Both the position numbers and the translations under genes were made by a program. A DNA stretch of 64,000 bases from a virus. The notes under the pieces were generated by a model. It was not told the DNA's origin and made no database searches. It saw only the letters and a program-made list of their open reading frames with translations. The stretch is from positions 1 to 64,000 of the IMG/VR virus record IMGVR_UViG_3300035670_000140; one strand, given 5' to 3'. Shown piece by piece: positions 33,220 through 44,100 of this stretch (the stretch's first letter is position 1; every line of letters starts with the position of its first letter).

Positions 33220-36200
33220 ATCAGTTGCTAAAACAGACACCTTTGAGATTCAAAGGCAAAAAATTAATTTAATCGCTCAAGATGTATATGATGTACAAAC
33301 CACTGTGGGTGAAGGTGGTTTTAGTTTAAGTAATGGTTCTGTAACTTCTCCTTCCTTATTTTTTACTAATCAACCTTCGGTTGGCATATATAAAGGTATT
33401 GGAAAATCATTAAATTTAGCTTCCAACGGGAAAGGTATTGTTTCTTTTGAAGAAGATTTTATAACTGCCTTTCAAGATATAAGATCCTTAATTTCTTCTA
33501 TTCCAACTGGAACTTCTGGAGTTACAATTTCGAATAGCGGTTCAAATTATAATTCTGGAACATATACTAACGTGCCTCTAACAGGGGGGTCTGGAAATTC
33601 TGCTTACTCCACAGTAACAGTGTCTCCAATGAATGGTTCTGTTACTTCTGATGGAATTAGATATGTTGGTGGTACTTATACCAATGTTCCTTTAACTGGC
33701 GGCAGCGGTTCTGGAGCTCAGGCTACAATAGTTGTATCTCCTTTTGGGGGTAATGTATCAAATCAAGGTTCTGGTGGTTCTACAACATCGACTTTTACAA
33801 ATGTTGCTTTAACTGGCGGCGGCGGTTCTGGTTTATTGGCAACTGTAGTAACATCACAGTTGCCTGGAGGATCGATCGTAGTTTCATCTGTTACTATTAC
33901 TAATTTTGGATCTGGAACATATGCTGTAGGAAATATTTTATCTGCTAGTTCTGGATCAATTGGTGGTGTTACGGGTTTTCAATACACACTTACAGGAGTT
34001 GGTGAAGTTTCTTCCGTGACCATCACAAATGGTGGATCTGGATATATTGCTGGAGATATTTTATCAGCCTCATCAGCAAATTTGGGTGGTTCGGGAACTG
34101 GATTTCAATACACTGTAAATAAATTAAATTTTGTTTCCTCTGTTGAAATCACAAATGGTGGCGATGGATATGTAACTGGAGATGTATTATCTGTTCGTAA
34201 TTACGAACTATATCCAACAGTAATTAAATACGTAAAATTAGAAGCTACTCAGTTATTATCTTTTTCTGGAACTTATCCAACATCTGGATTTGCTGTCAAT
34301 TCCAATTTAACTTTTAATGGACAAACAAGAAGAATTGTAAAAGTTTTTACATCTGGACCAGACATAACAGCAGTTAGTGTAGATGCTACATCAGGTTCGA
34401 TACCATTTCCAGGAGCTGGTCAAACTGCCACATCTGGAGGTCAATCAGCTACTGTTTCTTCATCGTCATCAGCATTAAATTATTATTTTTCAGATACAGA
34501 AAATCCAAATAACGCTTCAGATTGGACAAATATACCAGATTTTACTTTCAGAAGAAATGAAAGATATTTGTTTATTCAAAAAGCTTCTTCAAATAATACA
34601 CATCCACTAAGATTCAGTATCACCAGAGATGGTTTCCACACTTCTGGTGGGGTAACATATAATGGTTCTGAAGTTAACTATGATTATGTTTTTCCAGGGG
34701 CAATTTACACAATAGAAATTATTCCTGATAGTAATACTCCATCTACTTTATATTATTTTTGTGGAGAAGGAATCACAGATCCATTTAATAATCATTTAGA
34801 TGAAGGAGGATTTGATAATAAAGAAGGTGTTATTACAGTAAGTGGATCTATAACTCCAAGTTTGGGTAGTGGTTTCCAATTAGTGTTGGGAAATATAACC
34901 GAAGAACAAAATGTTTTAATTGAAAGAACTGGAAACACTTCCATCAAAGATTTGACAGCTACTACAGGTTTGTTTTCACAAAATCTAACATGTCAACAAA
35001 ATTTTTCTTTATCTGGTGATTTAACAATAGGTGTAACTAAGTTAACAGTAGATTCTTCTACTGGAGATACTTATATTGACGGAGATTTAGAAGTAAACGG
35101 AGAATTAAACTTCTTAAACGATGCTTCTTTGGGAGGTACTCTATATATTGATTCTATAAACAATAGAGTTTCTATCAATAGAGATCCAGATACAACACCA
35201 CTAACATATGATTTGGAAATAGATGGATCATTATATAATTCTGACAATTCTGTTTTTTCTGCTCAATCTGGTACGTATACAAGAATTGGTAGTGGATTAT
35301 CTGGAACAGAAAAATTACAGGTAGGTGGTTCTATATATTCTTCGGAAAAGTTTTTGGGTTCAACTGCTGCTACATTACAAAATCCTCAATATAGTTTTTC
35401 TGCTAATACGAGACACGGAATACATTTTAATGATGTAGATAAAGAAACCTCCATAGTGTCTAGTAACGGAAAGTTACTTGGATTCAAATCGAATCAAATT
35501 GATTTTTATAGAAATACAAATTTTAATGTTACAGAAATTACTGAAATTAATTTGAATGGTGGATCTGGTTACACTGATGGAACTTATAATGGAATATTAT
35601 TAACTGGCGGAACTGGAAATGGCGCGGCCGCCAATGTTATCGTGGCGTTTTCATTGCCCATTGGATCTATATCAACAGTTAATAATATTTCGGCAGCCGA
35701 TCCATTAAAAGATGTTGGAATTTATACAGTTTATCAGGGAGATTATACCACCATTGGCGATGGCGAATATGCCGTATTTGAAATTACAATAGATGGTACT
35801 GGTGCTGCTTCTGTAGTAATAATTGAGGGTGGTAGAAAATTTTCTATTGGTGATACTGTTACAGTTCCAGGAAATGTATTTACTAGTTTAAATATCCTCC
35901 AATCTCCACAAGATGTCACATTTACCGTAAATTCATTAACTTCAAATCCAGGAGCTGGTTACACGGATGCTACATATGAAAATGTACCTTTAACTGGGGG
36001 TTCTGGAACTGGAGCATTTGCTACAATTGTTGTAGAATCTGGTGTTGTAACTGAAGCAATCGTCACTAATGCTGGAACGGGATATGTGGTTGGCAATACG
36101 TTATCATTTTCACACACGTCTCTACAAGCGATAGTCAATGGTTCTCCAATAACTTCAGTATCTCCGACTACGACAGCTTCATTAAAAATCGAAAAATTAG

Positions 36201-37600
36201 GAACAATATCAAAAGTTGATATAATTAATTATGGCGATGGTTATATAGTTGGTGATGTATTACAATTTAATAATATTGCTGGATCTCCCACATCAACCGC
36301 TTCTTTATCCATAGAAGCTGTATCATCAACAACTACCATAACAATAGATAAAAATTTAGGAAATATAACAGCATTAACACTAAAAACTACTGGAAGTGGT
36401 ATTAATGTTGACGATGTTTTATCAATTGATTCTAATAATATTTCTTCTTTAAATAATTCAGATATCATTATTTCTCCAGGATCTTCGTCCAGACTTTTGT
36501 CAGTTTCTGGCACTGGTGGCATCAAATTGCCAGTAGGCAATTCTACAAATAGACCAGCAGCTACTACAGCTGGTATAGTTCGTTATAACACACAGACATC
36601 TCAATACGAAGGATCCAACGGAACAAACTTTATTTCTTTAGGTGGAGTTAGAGATGTTGACGGAAATACCTATATTATTGCTGAAGAAGAAACTGGAGCT
36701 AATGATAATATTTTATATTTTTTCAATGATAACTACAACTCTGCTCGTTTAAATCGTACAGAATTAGAATTAGTAACATCTACAACTATTTCATCTAAAG
36801 ATACTGATGGTAAATTCAAATGGAAAGCAAATACAGCATATTCATTAAATGCTTTTGTTTATCATGAAACTAATCTATATCAAGTAACTACTGCTGGAAC
36901 TACTGAATCTGTTGCTCCTTCTCATACTACTGGATCAGCAACCAACGGAACTGTAACGTTAAATTACATAGGAGATACTTACGGTGATTTAACATTAAAA
37001 GCGAAAAATATTAATTTAAATGGTGGATTAACCTTAAGTTCTGCTTTGAAATTATATTCATTAAGTAACAATTTAGTATTTGAAAATAGTGACAATTCTT
37101 TTAAATTTGCTTTTGGTAATATTAGTGGCGTTCCTGATGTCGCTCTTTCAATTTCTAATGCTGGGCAATTGAGGGTTAACAAAAATTTTGATACATCAAA
37201 TCCAGAAAATAATATTAATGTAATTGATTACACAGCCAAATTTATAGAATTAGATGACGTTAAAATCCAAACTAGCGATCTCACATTAACTAGAGGAGCT
37301 ACAGATTCTGGCAATATTACTGCCTACAATCCATCAAATTCCAAAGGAGCAAAAATTATAATGGTTGCTGAAAATACCACAACTGGAGATAGTCATATTG
37401 TTGAATATAATATCATTTCTAAAGGAACTGATATATATGTTAATGAATATGGAAATTTAGATACTGGTATTGAACAATATTCGGTTGTTTGGAATTTCGA
37501 TCCTTCAAATAATATACAAGGATCTATAACTTTAAATAATTCTTTAACTGCTGGAAACGTTGTTATCATTACGTCATCAATTACTCAAATTAAGAAATAA
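33206..37600 (+). CDS. gp10-like baseplate/fibre-attachment structural protein (1464 aa)
   Basis: N-terminus KTDTFEIQRQKINLIAQDVY is that of cyanophage proteins annotated as gp10 or virion structural protein. Residues about 110-340 are repeated modules built on Y-T-N-V-P-L-T-G-G-S-G. Near residues 425-530 is a cupredoxin-like segment (HPLRFSITRDG, GVTYNGS, then TLYYFCGEG) without clear copper ligands. A second set of modules lies at 35,530-36,270. The C-terminus ends in a small beta domain. In T4, gp10 connects baseplate wedge to gp11/gp12 fibres; that role is inferred here. Confidence 0.65.
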   Translation: MAVLRSVAKTDTFEIQRQKINLIAQDVYDVQTTVGEGGFSLSNGSVTSPSLFFTNQPSVGIYKGIGKSLNLASNGKGIVSFEEDFITAFQDIRSLISSIPTGTSGVTISNSGSNYNSGTYTNVPLTGGSGNSAYSTVTVSPMNGSVTSDGIRYVGGTYTNVPLTGGSGSGAQATIVVSPFGGNVSNQGSGGSTTSTFTNVALTGGGGSGLLATVVTSQLPGGSIVVSSVTITNFGSGTYAVGNILSASSGSIGGVTGFQYTLTGVGEVSSVTITNGGSGYIAGDILSASSANLGGSGTGFQYTVNKLNFVSSVEITNGGDGYVTGDVLSVRNYELYPTVIKYVKLEATQLLSFSGTYPTSGFAVNSNLTFNGQTRRIVKVFTSGPDITAVSVDATSGSIPFPGAGQTATSGGQSATVSSSSSALNYYFSDTENPNNASDWTNIPDFTFRRNERYLFIQKASSNNTHPLRFSITRDGFHTSGGVTYNGSEVNYDYVFPGAIYTIEIIPDSNTPSTLYYFCGEGITDPFNNHLDEGGFDNKEGVITVSGSITPSLGSGFQLVLGNITEEQNVLIERTGNTSIKDLTATTGLFSQNLTCQQNFSLSGDLTIGVTKLTVDSSTGDTYIDGDLEVNGELNFLNDASLGGTLYIDSINNRVSINRDPDTTPLTYDLEIDGSLYNSDNSVFSAQSGTYTRIGSGLSGTEKLQVGGSIYSSEKFLGSTAATLQNPQYSFSANTRHGIHFNDVDKETSIVSSNGKLLGFKSNQIDFYRNTNFNVTEITEINLNGGSGYTDGTYNGILLTGGTGNGAAANVIVAFSLPIGSISTVNNISAADPLKDVGIYTVYQGDYTTIGDGEYAVFEITIDGTGAASVVIIEGGRKFSIGDTVTVPGNVFTSLNILQSPQDVTFTVNSLTSNPGAGYTDATYENVPLTGGSGTGAFATIVVESGVVTEAIVTNAGTGYVVGNTLSFSHTSLQAIVNGSPITSVSPTTTASLKIEKLGTISKVDIINYGDGYIVGDVLQFNNIAGSPTSTASLSIEAVSSTTTITIDKNLGNITALTLKTTGSGINVDDVLSIDSNNISSLNNSDIIISPGSSSRLLSVSGTGGIKLPVGNSTNRPAATTAGIVRYNTQTSQYEGSNGTNFISLGGVRDVDGNTYIIAEEETGANDNILYFFNDNYNSARLNRTELELVTSTTISSKDTDGKFKWKANTAYSLNAFVYHETNLYQVTTAGTTESVAPSHTTGSATNGTVTLNYIGDTYGDLTLKAKNINLNGGLTLSSALKLYSLSNNLVFENSDNSFKFAFGNISGVPDVALSISNAGQLRVNKNFDTSNPENNINVIDYTAKFIELDDVKIQTSDLTLTRGATDSGNITAYNPSNSKGAKIIMVAENTTTGDSHIVEYNIISKGTDIYVNEYGNLDTGIEQYSVVWNFDPSNNIQGSITLNNSLTAGNVVIITSSITQIKK

Positions 37601-37605
37601 GTACC

Positions 37606-38112
37606 ATGGCAACTTCCATCAAAACTTTTAATTCAGAAGGTGGGTTTGGAATTAATCAAACCACAATTGCTGATGAAAATTTAAATTTACTAAATGTAAA
37701 TACTTTAGAAATTAAAAATTCAAATTACTTGGATGGAAGTAAAAAGAATTATATTATGAGAGGATTAAACAGTGGTGTTTTAACCTTAGATAATTTGGCG
37801 CCAATTTCTTTAGTATCAAATACCATTAATTTTATAACCGCTCATATTGTGGCAGTAAATCCCAATGGTTCTGGTAACTATTCTTTAAAAATAGAATCTA
37901 CTGTTTCTTGTAGTTCTTCTGGAGATGTCCAAGTTTTATCAGAACTAACTACAATTTTAAAAGATAGTATTCCCACTGGACAGACATGGACCGTATCTAC
38001 ATATGATACAGGAACAGCAAATCAATTTAGTTATTCCACTAATAGAGGTGGTACTACAGATACAATCAAATGGATCTCATCCGTAGAGATTACTTCTGCT
38101 ATCTGGGTATAA
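37606..38112 (+). CDS. virion structural protein (168 aa), cyanophage-conserved
   Basis: MATSIKTFNSEGGFGINQTT, then TLEIKNSNYLDGSKKNYIMR and LDNLAPISLVSNTINFITAH, all beta-type. Similar short proteins sit between gp10-like and the large fibre in cyanophages. Probably a baseplate or fibre adaptor; this is from context. Confidence 0.6.
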   Translation: MATSIKTFNSEGGFGINQTTIADENLNLLNVNTLEIKNSNYLDGSKKNYIMRGLNSGVLTLDNLAPISLVSNTINFITAHIVAVNPNGSGNYSLKIESTVSCSSSGDVQVLSELTTILKDSIPTGQTWTVSTYDTGTANQFSYSTNRGGTTDTIKWISSVEITSAIWV

Positions 38113-38154
38113 AGAGAACTAAATACATTAAGAATAAAAATAGTAGTTTGACAA

Positions 38155-41100
38155 ATGAGTTTAGAATTTAATGCTGATAAGCAAATAATTAAAGGTTCTA
38201 ATCCATCTATTATTGGATCTAGCGAGTTTTCTGTTAGATCTGGAACAGGAGCAAATGAAAAGGAAGTAATCCGCGCTATTCTAGACTCATCTACAAATCT
38301 TCCTAGAGTTGGCATTAATAGAACAGGAAGAAGAATTGAAAGAATTGAAATAAATCAAAACCAAGGCGGAACTGGTTATACAGTAACACCTTCTGTTTTG
38401 ATTGATCCACCAACTTTATCTGGTGGCGTACAAGCATTAGCATCAGCTGTTGTTGTAAATGGTTCTGTTGTTGCTATTATCGTAGACAATCCAGGAGATG
38501 GATATGCTACTGCTCCTTCTATTACAATTTCTGGAGGAAACGGTGCTGGGGCAGCTGCTACTGCTTTTCTAGATACGGTTGATTTTGAACTAGACATCAA
38601 TGGTGCTATCAGAACATCTACTTCTATCATTTCGGATACTGCTAGAATTCTAAACCTGGATATTGAAAATTTTGTTACCCCAGACGCCAATTTTAGGGGC
38701 CCAAACTTAAAAACCTGGGCAAATAATACTGGTATTCCATGGGCTCCTAGTGTTTCTTTACAAGTAAATGATTACAGATATTTTGGGCAAAATCTCTATC
38801 AAGTATTAGAATCTGGAATTACTGGCACTACTGGACCAATCCATACAGATGGACAGGCATTAAATGGCACAGTTTTACTAAAACATATTGGTTATAGAGT
38901 CAGTGATGTAAATCTTCCACACTATAATCAAACAGGAGATTCTGGCGTTTTCCCTAGATCTATTACTCCACTTCTAGGAGATAGATCCGATAAAATTGCC
39001 ACCACTGAATATGTATTAAATCTTGCTACTAATGATGTTGGTGGTCGTGTATATGTTTCACAGAGCATTGGTGATGATCAAAATGACGGTAGATCCGCTG
39101 CTGCTCCTGTAAGAACTATTAAGAGAGCATGTCAAATTGCTTCTCAAACAAAAGGTGTAAAAGAGACTGTTGTTATTTCTGGTGGAGATTATGTAGAAGA
39201 TAATCCAATTTCAATTCCACCAGATTGTTCTATTGTTGGTGATAACTTACGTCTAGTTATCGTAAGACCAGCAAATCCCAAAAAACACATGTTTAAATTT
39301 GGGGATAAAAATTATGTAACTGGTGTCACATTTAGAGATCAAATTGACTCAGCTGGAGATCCCGTTGCTACGTGGGATTTTGCTATGGTATTTGACGATC
39401 GTCAAAGAATTTATTATGATGTAACATCTGGCGGTGATTTTGGTAGAGATTTTTCAATTGGTCATCAAATATTTGGTCCACCAAGAATTAGAGTTAGATT
39501 CCAAACTAATACTGGTTTAGATGCTTTATCAGTAGGGGAGTCTGTAAGAGGTATTAACACTGGTGCTACTGGTATTGTAAGTGCTGTTACATTCGATACA
39601 ACAACTGGTCCACAGGCATATGTAAATGGTACTATTGATGTAGATGTTACTGGAGGATCATTTAATAATGGCGAAACATTCCAATATGAAATAGGTACAG
39701 CACCAAACATTGATACATACGAATTTGTATCTGTAGAGATCACTTCAATTAGGGCAGAAGGAGAAGTAGTTGATACTGGAACAGATTTATCAACTGCTCT
39801 TCCAATTTCTAGAATTGACTTTTCCCAACAAGGAACTCCATTAGTAACTGAAGGTGGATTTGGTTATGATGGTAATCCAGAAGATTTGGGCGGAATTATT
39901 TTATATACAAACATTCTTTTAGGAAGACAAAATATTCACGACTTTAAAGAAGGTCAAGAAATTTTGATTTCTGGAATGCCAACATCTTCGCCAGATTTGT
40001 CATTCTTGAATGGAAAAACTAGAATTTACAAAGTCTTGGACGACGCTGATGGTAGATCGAGAAGATTTGTAATACCAAAAAAAGTAGCACTAACAGATTC
40101 TAATTTTATTCCACCATCTGTTGCTAGTGTTAGATCATATTCTTACTATGTTACTTTAACATTACTAAATTCCCCAAATAAATTTGATGTTGCTTCTTCT
40201 ATTAGTAGAAGATTTCAAGATGCTTGTAATTTAATACGAAACAATATCGATTTTATTGTTGACGAAGCATACTTACAAATATTAGCAGAGTTTTCTAACT
40301 TCACTCCGCCAAATGTTTCTAAATGTCGTAGAGATATTGGACATTTTTTAAATGCTATTATTCGTGATCTAGAGTATGGTAGCAATTATAACGTAATTGA
40401 AGCAGCAAAATACTACGTAGAAAATACTACACAAATTGGATACGTAGATAATGAAATTACTGAGACTGTAAGAGCTTTTGATATTGCTAGAAGATTAGCA
40501 ATCATTGCTATGAGAAATTGGAGAACTGGTAATGGAACAATTTCTGATCCAATTTATACGCCAGTATATTCATCATTACAAAGATTTTTCGATAATACAG
40601 TAATTACAACGACAGCTGGATCTCCAGCTTGTGCTGATGTAGCAAGTGCTATCGATACTCTTGGTTATTTGTTTGTAACTGTACTCACCAATAATACTGC
40701 TGATAGATTTTTAGATGCTTCATATTTAATTGCTCGTAATGACGATTTTATTGCTTCTGAGGCTTTAGGATATACCAAAGCAACATATCCATCCCTTGGT
40801 TTATCTGTTCCAGATGAGACTAAGTGTAAAAGAGATATTAAGTATATTTTAGATGCTTTAAGAAGAGATTTATCTTTAGGTGGTAATGCTGGCATTGTGA
40901 CTGCTGCCGAAGCATACTTCACGGGAGCACAATTAACAGGAATTCCTACTTCAGAACTTGCTGCTACTAGATTTGCTTTCCAAAAAGCAAAAGATCTGGC
41001 AATTCTTGCTATGAGAAATTGGAAGACTGGCGACGGAACTGGTCCTACTTATACGAGAGTTTATGAGACTACAATTTCCCTATTTACAGATAGTACGATT

Positions 41101-44100
41101 ACTATCGATCCATCCACACCAATCTGTGCTAACGTAGCAGCTGCTATAACTACATCATTTACATTATTAGACGATATATTGGCAGGAACAATTCTTCCAG
41201 GTGCCACAACGAAGACATATGGAACTCTTTATAATCCAACAATTACATATCCAGATAATACAATTTATGATGCTGATAACAAAAGAGTAACGCCAAGAGT
41301 TACCTGGGACGAACTTCCTTATATTGAAGCATCTCCGTATACACAAAACTCTTCAATTATTTCATTCTTGGGAGGTAGTGGTGCTCTTGTTGATGGTAGT
41401 AAAGTTGCTCAACCAAACTGTCCATTCCCTGGTCTAGAACCAGATGGATCTGCTACTTATCCAAACCAAGGTAAATCAATGGTTGCTTCGGCATTCACCA
41501 TTGTTTCTTTTGGAGGTATTGGTTATAAAGTTGTTAATGATGGATATACTCAGTTAGTTTCTGTATTTGTTATCTTCTGTGCTGATGGCGTTCTTGCCGA
41601 AAGTGGTGGTTATGCTTCTATCACAAACTCAGCTACTAACTTCGGTATCTATGCGCTGAGAGCAAGAGGTTATAACAACTTTGCTTATTCCTTCGACATT
41701 GGAACAATTACTAATGTTTCCACAACACCGACTGGAAGAACTATCTTCACAATTGATGGTCTTGGTAGAGAACCATTAGAACATTATATTGTTAAAATTG
41801 ATGGTTACAGTAATGTAAATCCAGATATAGAATATTATATTGAAACTGTTGGTGCTGTTACTGTCGGTCCTCCTTTCTCTGCTCAGGTAACGCTCGAATC
41901 TGGAACTGGCGGTGGAGCAGAATTTATTAAAGATGCAACTGGTCAGGCGGTTTCGACTTCAATTGGAGAATTTTCTGGTAAAACTATCAGACTACACAGA
42001 CCATCTATTGTTAACTCTTCATCACATACTTGGGAATTCGCTGGGTCTGGCACCAACTATAATGCTCTTCCAGAAAATGGTGGAGTTAAAGTAGAGGCAT
42101 ACGAGCAAGTAAATGAAGATTATGGAAGAGTTTACGTATCAGGTACAGACGAACTAGGTGACTTCAAAGTTGGTACTTTTGCTAAAATTGAAAACAGAAC
42201 TGGTGCTATTACATTCACTGGTACAGTTACTATTTCAGAAGTTGAATTCCTCAAACTAAAAGGTGGCGATGTTGTTGTTACTGGATTTGATGCCTCCAAT
42301 ACTCTTGGTGGTGCTAACTCAACTGACTCCAAACTACCAACTCAGAAAGCAGTTAAAGATTATATAACAAATAATCTTGGTCCTTATATCAACAAACCTT
42401 ATTCAACAAACGCTGTTCCAAGAGCTCTCGTTGAACTAACAGATTCTGGTAAAATTTCTATTGATCAGATTCCTGCTCTACGTCCATTCAATGTTTATAC
42501 TGTACCAAACCAAGCAGCGAGACTATCTATTGAAGGTGCTCTGGCTGGTGACATTGCTATTCAGCAAGATACAAATCAATCTTTTATTCTGAATAATGAT
42601 TTAACTAGTCTATTTGCTACATTCCCTGTAGATACAGATTTAGTATTCAATACTGGAGATATTTTTACTGGCACACCTTCAACTGGTCAAATACAATCAA
42701 CTGAGTATAGACAAGGTGTTGTTTATACGATTAATATTACAAATCCAGGTTCTGGTTACACTGCCCCACCAACGATTACTATTTCTGGTGGAAATCCACA
42801 GGTAGGTGCTGTATCGGCAACCGCTACTTGTACGATTGCCAACGGACAAGTAGTAACAGTTACTATTACTGAGTTTAATGGATATCTCGGTGGTAAAGGA
42901 TACACAACACCACCAACAGTAACATTTAGTGCTCCTGGTGGCGCTGGTATTACGGCGACAGGTGCTGCTCTAATTGAGAGCAGATTATATGGCAGTATTG
43001 TCAATAACATCAAAATTTTAGATACTGATACAATTCAGTCAAGTAATTCTCCAGCAGAAACTGTAGATGTTAGTAGAGTAGTTAATACATCTTCTTCAGT
43101 AAACGGTAACTGGGTATCTCTATCCACTACTCAAATTGCTGCTTCTGATATTACATCTGGAGTTATTGATACTAGCAGACTAGCATTTAACTCTGCTGCT
43201 GCCAACTCATTCACATTCTTGAGAGGTGATAAATCATATGCTCCAGTTGTTCAGTCTCTAAAAGGAGCTGAGAATAGATATTTTGCTATTCTAGCACAAC
43301 AAGCAAATATAGGATCAAGTCAACTAGTATTTACTACTAACTCAAATACATTAAAAGGTCATGAAGTTGTAAACAATGTAACTGGAATTGCTGCTAACAC
43401 AAATATTACTGGTGTAGTAACTGCTGCTGGTCTCACCACAATTCAAATTAATAATCCATTGACATCTGCCATAACAGCAGGAACTGTTATTGAATTTAGA
43501 AGAGGATCTTCACCACTGATATTCGAATCTTCTTACACTCAAGGAAACTTTGTAGATTCGATTATTATCGTAAATGGAGGAAGTGGTTTTACGAATGGTC
43601 AATATTTCGATGTAAGTTTATCTGGTGGATCTGGATCTGGATTAAAAGCAAACATCATTGTTTCTAGTAATGCTGTAACAGAAATTCTTGTTACTAGTGG
43701 TGGCAGTAACTACACAGGCGATTTTAATATCACTTTATCCCCAACAGAAATTGGTGGTGGTGCTGGTCTAGTTCTAGCAGCAAAAATTAGTACAGTTAAT
43801 AGAAACTATGCCAACACTTCTATTGATATCAATCGAGTTACAGATCAAACTATTTCAGCCGACCCATTTGGAACAGTTGGTGTAGGAAGATTCCTCAAGT
43901 CACAGTTCTTCTTGGGAGATGCTGGTAATGGATCTATACAACTTAAAACTGGTGCTGATAGCGGATTGGACGCTGACCTACTCGATGGAGCACAGGGTTC
44001 CTATTACTTGAACGCCAGCAACTTAAATTCTGGCACAGTATCCGTAGATCGCTTATCTGGTACTTACAACATTAGTATTTCTGGTCAATCTGGTAATACT

